In this document: piece by piece, positions 1 through 7,491 of the stretch
How the letters are laid out: each line of letters starts with the position of its first letter
How positions within the stretch are numbered: position 1 is the first letter of the stretch
NCBI GenBank assembly: GCA_047621345.1
Contig: JBLHLW010000015.1
Span: 1 to 64,000, forward strand
DNA: 64,000 nucleotides
Reading direction: 5' to 3'
From: Actimicrobium sp047621345
GTDB taxonomy: Bacteria > Pseudomonadota > Gammaproteobacteria > Burkholderiales > Burkholderiaceae_D
The notes under the pieces: generated by a model
Database searches by the model: none
Told to the model about the DNA's origin: nothing
Seen by the model: only the letters and a program-made list of their open reading frames with translations
Program-made: the position numbers and the translations under genes

Positions 1-58
1 CCAAAAGCCGGAGCCAGTCAGGGGGAAGGCCGCAAACTCGCTTCCCTTGCAGGGCGCA

Positions 59-78
59 GATTCGCTTGCAAGCGAATC
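59..78. repeat. 20-bp perfect palindrome
   Basis: GATTCGCTTGCAAGCGAATC reads identically on both strands. It lies in the gene-free left edge of the window, 12 bp from a second perfect palindrome. It could be an operator or part of a repeat; nothing else in the sequence identifies it. Confidence 0.5.
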
Positions 79-90
79 CCGTTACGCAGG

Positions 91-108
91 CGGATCGCAT
101 GCGATCCG
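91..108. repeat. 18-bp perfect palindrome
   Basis: CGGATCGCATGCGATCCG is a perfect palindrome. The 1-395 stretch holds no convincing gene: besides these two palindromes it contains the hexanucleotide array and one dispersed repeat copy, and long reading frames there only translate the repeats. Confidence 0.5.
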
Positions 109-200
109 AAACCCCTGCTACACCTCAGACAGTGCGGCCGTCTTATCCCCTGCCTGACTCCGACTTTTGGCAGCTGCTTCAATGCGGAACAGGTCAACAT

Positions 201-288
201 CAACTTCAACTTCAACTTCAACTTCAACTTCAACTTCAACTTCAACTTCAACTTCAACTTCAACTTCAACTTCAACTTCAACTTCAAC
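201..288. repeat. Hexanucleotide microsatellite (CAACTT)n
   Basis: An uninterrupted array of CAACTT, 88 bp or about 14.7 units. It is followed by CTGCAACC and then directly by a dispersed palindromic repeat. Frames through it encode only low-complexity Gln-Leu, Thr-Ser, Lys-Leu or Glu-Val runs, so it is not read as coding. Uninterrupted units imply recent growth and probable length variation between strains by replication slippage. Confidence 0.9.
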
Positions 289-295
289 TGCAACC

Positions 296-332
296 CGTAG
301 GGTGGGCACGTCTTCATGTGCCCACGCGCGCG
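296..332. repeat. Dispersed REP-like palindrome, copy 1
   Basis: GTAGGGTGGGCAC and GTGCCCACGCG arms around a short spacer form an imperfect inverted repeat. This is one of 13 copies in the window, all between genes and all before position 30,000. It lies directly after the hexanucleotide array and downstream of apbE, which ends at 396 on the minus strand. Confidence 0.8.
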
Positions 333-395
333 AACCGAAAACGCCCGTCAATTACGATGAGTGCAATAACCGCAGGGCATTGCACCAAATGCACC

Positions 396-1382
396 TCACA
401 CCGGCCAATTCCCCGACCGCCAGACACGCCCCAACTTATCGATCAACAGCACATCAACCTCCGTCAGCGTCGCCACCAGCGACAACGCACGCTGCACCCC
501 AAGCACCATCAACGTGGTCGACAATCCATCCGCCTGTAACCCGGTCGGCGCCAACACCGTCACACTGGCCAACTCAACTGGCGAATCGCCGCTGGCCGGA
601 TCAAAGATATGGTGATGCACAAAGTCTGGCGTAAAGCCTGTCTGGTAGTCGCCCGAAGTAGCCACACAACGCTGCTGCATCGGCAGCACGGAGGCCAATT
701 GCTGTGCGTCGCGCGGATCACGGATACCGATGGTCCAGGCCTGTCGTGCAGCCTTACGGCCGCGCGCGCCGAACTCGCCGGTATCGAGCAAGGCGTGGCG
801 AATACCGTGCTCATCAAGGACAGCGCGGGCGCGATCAACCGCGAAGCCCTGCGCGATGCCATTGAGGGTGATCGCCATGCCGGGCCGCGCCAGACTGACC
901 TGCTGTGGTGTCACCAGCACTTGCCGCCAATCGACTAGCGCCATCGCAGCGCGCCGTTCGTCTTCGCTCGGCAAACGATGCTGTAGTGATGCGGCGCTGA
1001 AGGCATTCCAGAGCGGTTGTACGGTGATGTCGAATGCGCCCTCGCTACGGTGCGAGAGATCGCGCGCGTACGCCAGCACCTGTAACAACCACGGATGCGG
1101 ACGCTCCAGCACGCCGGTGCGGTTAAGCGTGGCAAGCTCACTGTCGGCGCGGTGCAGCGTCATCAGTCGATCGACCTGACGCGCGGCGGCCAGCGCCTCC
1201 GCAATCGCCAATTCAGCTTCCAGCCGGTCGTCATGCACAACCTCAATCGAGATCGTGGTGCCAAACGCCAGCTCGGCACCGCTAACGCTGTGCAGTTGCA
1301 CGCCACCCTTCGCGCCTGAAGAATTGGCCAGCGCCAGTCCGAGGCCCAACCCGCCGGCCATGAATGTGCGTCGGTCCATCAT
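396..1382 (-). CDS. apbE: FAD:protein FMN transferase (ApbE family)
   Basis: About 328 residues. ApbE enzymes cut FAD and attach FMN to a Thr or Ser of exported flavoproteins. The N-terminus MMDRRTFMAGGLGLGLALA is a Tat-type signal (RRTF then a hydrophobic run), which suits a periplasmic enzyme. The family core follows, including LLDTGEFGARG, close to the usual LxxxGG motif, and the C-terminal TSGDYQ and HHIFDPASG segments. The start ATG overlaps the stop of the upstream nosR-like gene (ATGA), and AAAGGAGG lies just before a double ATG (1382 or 1379; spacing favours 1379). Coupling to a NosR-like protein with an FMN-type motif suggests that protein is its substrate. NosX of nos clusters is the same family, but no nosZ is present. 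Confidence 0.9.
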   Translation of the reverse strand: MMDRRTFMAGGLGLGLALANSSGAKGGVQLHSVSGAELAFGTTISIEVVHDDRLEAELAIAEALAAARQVDRLMTLHRADSELATLNRTGVLERPHPWLLQVLAYARDLSHRSEGAFDITVQPLWNAFSAASLQHRLPSEDERRAAMALVDWRQVLVTPQQVSLARPGMAITLNGIAQGFAVDRARAVLDEHGIRHALLDTGEFGARGRKAARQAWTIGIRDPRDAQQLASVLPMQQRCVATSGDYQTGFTPDFVHHHIFDPASGDSPVELASVTVLAPTGLQADGLSTTLMVLGVQRALSLVATLTEVDVLLIDKLGRVWRSGNWPV

Positions 1383-3484
1383 GCCTCCTTTATCCGTGCA
1401 ACTTCGATCGGAATCCTCCGTGCGCGCTTTTTTTCCATGATCAGCGGCGCGCATTTTTCATCGCTCTCATGGATCACAACACAGTCAAGACACTGAAAAC
1501 ACTCGTCGTACTGGATCGCCCCGCTCGGCTTGATGGCCTTGTATTCACAACTATGGCGACAGGTCTGACAGGGCGTACCGCAGGCGGCGCGACGCGGCAG
1601 CCAGTTCAGAAGTCGGAAGCGTCCGAGCACGGCCAGCCCGGCACCGAACGGACACAGATAGCGACAGAAAAATTTATAGCTGAACATCGACAGCACCAGC
1701 AGCCCGACCGCATACGCCACATACGGCCACGAGCGTACAAAGTTGAGCGTGATGGCAGTCTTGAACGGTTCGAATTCGACCAGCTTGTCAGTCAGTGTCG
1801 CTGAATAAAATGCGCTGCCGATGATCGCGGCCAGCAGTACGTACTTGAGCATTTTCAAGCGACCATCGAGCACGGGACGAATCATCAGTTGCGGAAATTT
1901 TAGCCACTGCCCGAGCTTGCCGGTGAACTCCTGCAGCGCACCGAACGGGCAGAGCCAGCCACAGAAAGTGCCGCGCCCCCACACCACCAGCGATACCAGC
2001 ACGAACGCCCACAAGCTCACGCTCATCGGGTCGTACAGCAAAAATTCGAGGCTGCGTCCGGCCATCAGCGATTGCACCACGCTAGTCAGGTTGACGATCG
2101 ATAGCTGGCCTTGCGCATACCAGCCGATAAACCCTGCGGTGAAGATCAGGAAGCCGCGCCGGAACCAGACCAGCCGACGTTCGTGCGCGACCAATTTTTT
2201 CTGCAGCACCAGCGCCACCGACAGCAGCGCCAGCGCCACGGCCAGTATGGCCAGCTCCCACCAGCGCTGCCACCAGATCGCGCGCCAGGTCTTATTATCG
2301 GGTTCGGCTGCAACGTAAAAATCGGCGGGCAAATTGACCGAGAAGCGCACATCACGGCTAATTTTTTCGGGATAAAGAATGCCTTTGCTGCGCGTCACAT
2401 GCAGAAAAAATTCCAGCGGTAGCGACGGATCCAGACCTGACTGGCTAATCACCCGAAAAATCTTGAAGCCATTTTCCGGCACGCCATCGACCTTGATGTC
2501 GAGGTCAAGATCGCGGATTTCGATCGGCAGCGTGCCCTGCTTGAGAGCCAGCCGGTCCGGCACAGCACCGCGCGTGAAATCATCACCGACGACACCATAG
2601 CGTCCATTCGACACCAGCATGATCGCGTGATCACCCGGCTCCAGCCGCGCACTGAGCTTGGCCCAGCCAACCGCCCCGAGCAGATTACGGCCGATCAACG
2701 GCACCGAGACGTAGCTGGCTTCCATGTTGACGAAGGGCGCATCGGGCTGGGCCAGCGCCACGGCATCAAGCCCTGCTCCGTTAGTGCCGGCAAAAATCGC
2801 TTCGACATCACGATTGCGCGTGATTACGGGCTGAATCAACCCGCGCTGGCGCAAAGCCGCAGGGCTGATCACCACACCCGTATCAGGCCGGATACGGGCG
2901 ATCAGATCAGGATCGCGACCCTCGGCAAAACCAAGTTTTTTGCGTGCGACTTTAAGTGCTGCCGACAGCGCGCTCTGGTTCAGAATGCGCACCGACGCGG
3001 TCGCTTTCGAGACCCCGTCGATGTAGACATTGGCCGCTTCTTTGGTCGAGCGGCTCATGTTGCCGGTACTGATCTTGATGCTCTGCTTGAGTGAAATGCC
3101 CTGGTACTGACTGACGAACTTGAACAGCGGGGCTTCGCCGAGGCCATCTAGAAACACCGGTTCATGATGCGACAGCACCTTGACATCAACGAAGCTGCCG
3201 GCTGGATCGAGGGCGATCAACAGATTCATCGGCACGCCGGAAAAACCCGGAATGGCAGCAAAGTCGACGGACTCGAACACATACGCGACCAGTTCGGTCG
3301 AGGTCATGTTTTTTTTAAATATGGGCCAGACCGGCAATGCCGTGTCCTTGTCGCCGACCATATACGGAGGTGGAAAACGGCGCATCAGTTCCGCGTGCGT
3401 CATGACGCCGGCGCTGGCAGGCAGTGCGGCCAGCAGCACGGAAAGAGCAAACAATCGGCACAACATCAGGAGTGTTTTTTTCAT
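1379..3484 (-). CDS. NosR/NirI-like FMN-binding, 4Fe-4S membrane protein
   Basis: 701 residues from an ATG at 3484 preceded by GGAGGGG; upstream in-frame codons run into repeat DNA and are excluded. Layout: signal peptide (MKKTLLMLCRLFALSVLLAA), periplasmic FMN-binding domain with a DGVSKATAS stretch resembling the ApbE flavinylation motif, then a membrane part from about residue 410. That part carries two CxxxCP motifs (CGWLCPFGA, CRYLCPFGA) and a C-terminal Cys-rich ferredoxin-like region (CGTPCQTCRHSC, CFQCLDC). NosR-type proteins are thought to move electrons from the quinol pool to the periplasm. Here the neighbours are a quinoprotein cytochrome and binding protein, not nitrous oxide reductase, so a role in alcohol oxidation or its electron chain is inferred. 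Confidence 0.85.
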   Translation of the reverse strand: MKKTLLMLCRLFALSVLLAALPASAGVMTHAELMRRFPPPYMVGDKDTALPVWPIFKKNMTSTELVAYVFESVDFAAIPGFSGVPMNLLIALDPAGSFVDVKVLSHHEPVFLDGLGEAPLFKFVSQYQGISLKQSIKISTGNMSRSTKEAANVYIDGVSKATASVRILNQSALSAALKVARKKLGFAEGRDPDLIARIRPDTGVVISPAALRQRGLIQPVITRNRDVEAIFAGTNGAGLDAVALAQPDAPFVNMEASYVSVPLIGRNLLGAVGWAKLSARLEPGDHAIMLVSNGRYGVVGDDFTRGAVPDRLALKQGTLPIEIRDLDLDIKVDGVPENGFKIFRVISQSGLDPSLPLEFFLHVTRSKGILYPEKISRDVRFSVNLPADFYVAAEPDNKTWRAIWWQRWWELAILAVALALLSVALVLQKKLVAHERRLVWFRRGFLIFTAGFIGWYAQGQLSIVNLTSVVQSLMAGRSLEFLLYDPMSVSLWAFVLVSLVVWGRGTFCGWLCPFGALQEFTGKLGQWLKFPQLMIRPVLDGRLKMLKYVLLAAIIGSAFYSATLTDKLVEFEPFKTAITLNFVRSWPYVAYAVGLLVLSMFSYKFFCRYLCPFGAGLAVLGRFRLLNWLPRRAACGTPCQTCRHSCEYKAIKPSGAIQYDECFQCLDCVVIHESDEKCAPLIMEKKRARRIPIEVARIKEA

Positions 3485-3570
3485 AGCGGCCCCTCCGGTG
3501 GTGTGATGTTGTTTGCTTCGTCGAGTAATTGCTGGCGGGTTCAATAGCGCAAATCGGGAACCAGCCGCAC

Positions 3571-3738
3571 CGCGTGGGCACGATGAAGCCGTGCCCACCC
3601 TACGACCGCTACAACAGCTCAACTGCAACTACAACTACAAATCGTAGGGTGGGCACGGCTTTGTGTGCCCACGCGTGCGAATCGGAGATGCCCGTCAGCC
3701 GCACCGCGTGGGCACGATGAAGCTGTGCCCACCCTACG
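3571..3738. repeat. REP-like palindromes, copies 2-4, in a direct repeat
   Basis: Three copies at 3571-3604, 3643-3679 and 3705-3738, alternating in orientation. Copies 2 and 4 are part of a near-identical direct repeat of about 50 bp (3563-3612 and 3697-3746). A short degenerate CAACTG/CAACTA array at 3620-3640 abuts copy 3, echoing the hexanucleotide array beside copy 1. The block fills the gap between the solute-binding protein gene and the nosR-like gene, where mRNA processing or attenuation is plausible. Confidence 0.8.
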
Positions 3739-3763
3739 ACCGCTACGTCAAAATCAGTGGCAA

Positions 3764-4606
3764 TTACGGCTTGACGATCTGCACCCCATGCTTCGCAAAA
3801 ATACGCAGCATCTCGCCCGACGCAAACAACGATTCCATCGCCTCTTTCAAGGCGCTGGCCAATTCCGGATTATCTTTCTTGACTGCCAGGCCAGCAGTCC
3901 AGCCTTTGCGCGGCAAGCGCTGGAAACTCACTTCGCGCATCTCGAAACGCGGATCATCGCGCAACACCGATTCGATTTCGGAACGACTGGCAAGGACGCC
4001 GTCCAGCTCCCCCGCCTTCAATTTTTCGAGTGCCTCGACACCGGTCGGAAAAATGCGAACGTCGTCCCGATAGCGACCGTTCTCTTCTCCCAACAGGACC
4101 ATCGCCGAGATCGAAATTTTTTCCACACCAATCTTTTTCCCGGCCATCGAAGCGATGCCATTGAACTGCGGTACCGAGGCCACATTGCGCACCAGCCTCA
4201 CCGAATCGGTGTGATACGGCGCGAAGATAGTCACCTGCGGATTCTGGTTCATCAACAGCGGATCAACCGGCACATGCATCATCACATCAGCCGGTCCATA
4301 GCCGAGGTAATGGCCTTTCCAGACCATGTTGCGCAAGTCATCCCCAAGATTTTCGCCGGCCGGAAACGGCAGGAACGACACTTTCAAGCCCATCTGTTTG
4401 CCGAGTGCTTCTGCCACGTCGACATCAATGCCAGTGAGGCCACCGGCTTTTTTTGAGTACGGTAAATAGTCGTCATACACACCAATGCTGAGCGTACCCA
4501 GCGTGCGGATTTTGTCGAGATCAGCATGTGCCGGCAGCGTCAGCAGCATACCGGTGCAAGCAATGACGGCCAGCAGTGCAGTCCTTCTTTTCAGCGAAAC
4601 CCACAT
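3764..4606 (-). CDS. Quinoprotein-associated ABC-type solute-binding protein
   Basis: 280 residues from the ATG at 4606 (GAAAGG upstream), with signal peptide MWVSLKRRTALLAVIACTGM...AHA. The fold is an amino-acid-type periplasmic binding protein (family 3): LSIGVYDDYLPYS, GGLTGIDVDVAEALG and late KVKKDNPELASAL-type segments. It matches the MoxJ-like proteins found beside PQQ dehydrogenases. No ABC permease or ATPase is nearby, which is usual for this subgroup, so a role in dehydrogenase maturation, or as an accessory to the enzyme, is more likely than transport. It lies 25 bp after cytochrome c550 in the same direction. Confidence 0.8.
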   Translation of the reverse strand: MWVSLKRRTALLAVIACTGMLLTLPAHADLDKIRTLGTLSIGVYDDYLPYSKKAGGLTGIDVDVAEALGKQMGLKVSFLPFPAGENLGDDLRNMVWKGHYLGYGPADVMMHVPVDPLLMNQNPQVTIFAPYHTDSVRLVRNVASVPQFNGIASMAGKKIGVEKISISAMVLLGEENGRYRDDVRIFPTGVEALEKLKAGELDGVLASRSEIESVLRDDPRFEMREVSFQRLPRKGWTAGLAVKKDNPELASALKEAMESLFASGEMLRIFAKHGVQIVKP

Positions 4607-4631
4607 CGGAAGACCTTTCAAAAAAATGGTG

Positions 4632-5123
4632 TCACTTGGCAGCAGCAACAGTCGGCATCACGCGCAGCGTTTCGAGATAGGCTTTGATGGACCACATGCC
4701 TTCCTGATTCATGATGCCTTCGAACGGAGGCATGTAGACCGCGCCGTTACGGGTCTTGCCACGCCGCACGGAGGTCAAATAGTAAGCATCATTTTCCTTG
4801 TAACAAGCCTGTTTTTTTACTTCATCTTTTTGCGACACGCAGTCACGGTCTAGCTGACGCAGGTCCGGGGCAATACCGCCGGACACCGCCTCAAGGCCGT
4901 GGCAACGTGCGCAGTTCTGACCGTAGGCCGACGAGCCGATGTGGATTGCCTCCTTGTCGCCGCGATACGGATTTTCTTCGCGCCAGCCTTCGCCCAAGGC
5001 CTTCAAGGTGGTGGTATCGACAGCTTGTGGTGTCACGTCGCCGTGGGCCAACACCGGCAGGCTCAGTAATGCTGATGCGGCGATCAACAGTTGGGGAGCC
5101 AAGCGGCTAGTCAGTGTTTTCAT
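4632..5123 (-). CDS. pedF: Cytochrome c550, PedF/ExaB type
   Basis: 163 residues with signal peptide MKTLTSRLAPQLLIAASALL...AHG. There is one heme c site, CARCHG at about residue 70, with MPPFEG supplying the probable Met axial ligand near the C-terminus. The four-Cys pattern after the heme (DRDCVS, KQACYKE) is typical of the cytochrome that takes electrons from PQQ alcohol dehydrogenases. A sigma-54 promoter candidate sits 37-51 bp upstream. It is probably the first gene of a minus-strand operon running into the solute-binding protein gene and perhaps nosR-apbE. Confidence 0.85.
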   Translation of the reverse strand: MKTLTSRLAPQLLIAASALLSLPVLAHGDVTPQAVDTTTLKALGEGWREENPYRGDKEAIHIGSSAYGQNCARCHGLEAVSGGIAPDLRQLDRDCVSQKDEVKKQACYKENDAYYLTSVRRGKTRNGAVYMPPFEGIMNQEGMWSIKAYLETLRVMPTVAAAK

Positions 5124-5159
5124 TGGAAGTCCCGTCGATGGAATAGATTCCCTCTCTAC

Positions 5160-5174
5160 GCAAAGTGCGTGCCA
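5160..5174 (-). promoter_or_regulatory. Sigma-54 (-24/-12) promoter of cytochrome c550
   Basis: On the minus strand TGGCACG-CACT-TTGC matches the sigma-54 consensus TGGCACG-N4-TTGC exactly. Transcription would start near 5148, about 25 bp before the cytochrome ATG. Near-identical elements precede the PQQ dehydrogenase and the aldehyde dehydrogenase, and the divergent neighbour encodes a sigma-54 activator. Confidence 0.85.
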
Positions 5175-5295
5175 TGCGATCAGTCTTCACCTTGCGTCAA
5201 CGGTCGAGAAAACCGCTGTATCGAATCGGAACAGTGCTACATTAAGAAACAAGCCGGGTTGCCATTACGCCCACAAAAATAGCTGGAGACAACCG

Positions 5296-7272
5296 ATGCA
5301 AACCCTGATCGACAAGCGTTCGCGCGACGAATTGCGTCGCGCTTCTTCTGGTACCGCAGCTGGCATACTTTCTGCTGAACTCGACTCCACCATGATAGAA
5401 GAAGCCCACCAGCGTTCCGCCAACTACGGCGTCCCGAAAACCGCCGCGCCGGATTACGATCCACTCGGCCGTGCCGACATGGCACTCGTGCTGGAACAGA
5501 ACCGTCTGCTGCACAGCCACGCTGCGCCCGTCATGGAAACCCTCTACGAGCAAATCATCAACACCCACAACATGGTGATCCTGACCGATGTCACGGGGTT
5601 GATCATCCACACGCTGGGCGATGCCGATTTTCTCGAAAAGGCCGACCGCGTCGCGCTGTCGCCCGGCGTCGCCTGGTCCGAGCAAAGCAAGGGCACCAAT
5701 GCCATCGGCACCGCCATCGCCGAAAAAGTCCCGACCATCATCCACGCCGACCAGCACTACCTCGACGCAAACCGCTTCCTGACCTGCTCGGCTGCGCCGA
5801 TCTTCGATGTGATGGGCAATGTGGTTGGCGTGCTCGACGTGACCGGCGACCAGCATAATTTTCACAAGCACACGATGGCACTGGTGCGCATGTCGGCGCA
5901 GATGATCGAGAACCAGCTGTTTGCGGCGGCCTTCGAAGAGGCGATCAAACTGAGCTTCCATAGCCGGCCGGAATTTCTCGGCACCCTAATGGAAGGCATT
6001 GCCAGTTTTACGCCGGGCGGACGCTTTCTGTCGGCCAGTCGCAGCGGCCTGTTCCAGCTCGGCTTGCCGATGTCGGCCTTGCAAACGCATACCTTCAGTT
6101 CGCTGTTCGGCATGCCGATCTCGGCGCTGATGGACCACTACCGGACGGCCTCACCAGGCCCGCTCGAACTGTGTTTGCACAGCGGCGTGCGGGTGTATGC
6201 GAAATGCGCCGATCTGCGCTTGCCCACGACCAGTTTCCAGCACACGACCAGCAATACGCGCAGCGCCGAGAGCGAGCCGACTGCCACGCCGCCGCTGAGC
6301 AGCCACGAGCAAAGCAAGGCGCGCCTGTCGAGCCTGCGCTATCTCAATACCGGCGACGAGCATGTCGCCATCGTCATCGACAAACTGAAAAAAGTCATCG
6401 GTCGCGACATCTCCATCCTGATCACCGGCGAGACCGGGACCGGCAAGGAATTGCTGGCGCAAGCGATCCACAATGATTCGCCGCGCAAGGCCGGCCCGTT
6501 CGTGGCGGTCAATTGCGCGTCGATCCCGGAGACGCTCATCGAGTCCGAACTGTTCGGGTATGAAGAGGGTGCGTTCACTGGCGCGCGCAAAAAAGGCAGC
6601 ATCGGCAAGATCCTGCAAGCCAATGGCGGCTCGCTGTTCCTCGATGAAATCGGTGACATGCCCTTGAACCTGCAGGCACGCCTGTTGCGCGTACTGCAAG
6701 AACGCATGGTGACCCCACTGGGCAGTACCAAGTCGATCCCGGTCAACGTGGCGCTGACCTGTGCGACCAATCGTAACTTGCGCGATATGATTGCGCGCAA
6801 TGCATTTCGTGATGACCTGTACTACCGGCTCAACGGATTGGTAGTGCGCCTGCCGCCGTTGCGCGAGCGTACCGATCTAGAGGTGGTCATCGACAAACTG
6901 CTGACCGCCGAAGGCAATGGTGTGCGTTACACCATCGCGCCGACCATCATGGCGTTATTCCGTGCGCATAGCTGGCCGGGTAATTTCCGCCAGCTCACCA
7001 ACCTGATGCGAACCGCGATGGTGATGGCGGGGGATGATCATGAAATCCGCCTCGAGCATTTGCCGGACGATTTCCTCGAAGATATCGCGCATGCCAGTCC
7101 GACCGCAGGGCCTACCGTCATGGCCCTGCCGCACGACGATCTCGCCACGCTCGACGATATCGAACTGTCGGTCATTCAAAAATCGCTGGCCGCGCACGAT
7201 GGCAATGTCTCGGCCACGGCGCGTGCGCTGGGCGTGTCGCGCAATACGATTTACCGCAAGATCCATCCGTAG
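5296..7272 (+). CDS. Sigma-54 dependent transcriptional activator, AcoR type
   Basis: 658 residues from the ATG at 5296 (GGAGA upstream); an in-frame extension to 4939 overlaps the cytochrome gene and is rejected. Domains: N-terminal GAF-type sensor (about 60-220), a variable linker, AAA+ domain (about 350-580) with Walker A GETGTGKE (about 379-386), the sigma-54 contact loop GAFTGA (about 425) and Walker B LFLDEIGD, then a Fis-type HTH (SVIQKSLAAHDGNVSATARALGVSRNTIYRKI). The layout matches AcoR and the activators of ethanol and alcohol oxidation clusters. It is convergent with the PQQ dehydrogenase gene and divergent from cytochrome c550. The three sigma-54 promoters nearby are its likely targets; the inducer is unknown. 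Confidence 0.9.
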   Translation: MQTLIDKRSRDELRRASSGTAAGILSAELDSTMIEEAHQRSANYGVPKTAAPDYDPLGRADMALVLEQNRLLHSHAAPVMETLYEQIINTHNMVILTDVTGLIIHTLGDADFLEKADRVALSPGVAWSEQSKGTNAIGTAIAEKVPTIIHADQHYLDANRFLTCSAAPIFDVMGNVVGVLDVTGDQHNFHKHTMALVRMSAQMIENQLFAAAFEEAIKLSFHSRPEFLGTLMEGIASFTPGGRFLSASRSGLFQLGLPMSALQTHTFSSLFGMPISALMDHYRTASPGPLELCLHSGVRVYAKCADLRLPTTSFQHTTSNTRSAESEPTATPPLSSHEQSKARLSSLRYLNTGDEHVAIVIDKLKKVIGRDISILITGETGTGKELLAQAIHNDSPRKAGPFVAVNCASIPETLIESELFGYEEGAFTGARKKGSIGKILQANGGSLFLDEIGDMPLNLQARLLRVLQERMVTPLGSTKSIPVNVALTCATNRNLRDMIARNAFRDDLYYRLNGLVVRLPPLRERTDLEVVIDKLLTAEGNGVRYTIAPTIMALFRAHSWPGNFRQLTNLMRTAMVMAGDDHEIRLEHLPDDFLEDIAHASPTAGPTVMALPHDDLATLDDIELSVIQKSLAAHDGNVSATARALGVSRNTIYRKIHP

Positions 7273-7410
7273 CCACATTCGAGTTCGCGCGTTGTCGTTG
7301 CACTGTCATCGGATGTTTGTCGCCACCACTGAAAAAATCATGCCATGACGGGTTGATCCGGCATGTTCGCTCGAAGCCCGTCACACCGCAGAAATGGATA
7401 TCCAACTAAA

Positions 7411-7444
7411 AAGGCCAGCAAATCCCTTGCTGGCCTTCTCTTTT
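7411..7444. terminator. Bidirectional Rho-independent terminator
   Basis: AAGGCCAGCAA and TTGCTGGCCTT form a perfect 11-bp stem with a 5-nt loop (7411-7437), with T-rich sequence after it on the plus strand and TTTTAG after it on the minus strand. It lies between the convergent activator and PQQ dehydrogenase genes and can serve both. Confidence 0.85.
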
Positions 7445-7491
7445 ACAAGCGGCAGACCGGCGTACTCACCGCCGGTACACCGGTCACGGCA

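Noticed and set aside
18..634. Four overlapping reading frames across the CAACTT array
   Set aside because: They encode only dipeptide runs from the array plus repeat sequence; no ribosome site or family resemblance.
1379..3484. Nitrous oxide reduction (nos) cluster
   Set aside because: NosR-like and ApbE genes are present but nosZ, nosD, nosF and nosY are not; the neighbours are quinoprotein genes.
3665..4456. 263-codon plus-strand frame
   Set aside because: Antisense to the solute-binding protein and begins in a repeat; a shadow of high-GC coding DNA.
4939..5295. Upstream extension of the sigma-54 activator to 4939
   Set aside because: It runs antisense through the cytochrome gene and the promoter; the ATG at 5296 has a ribosome site.
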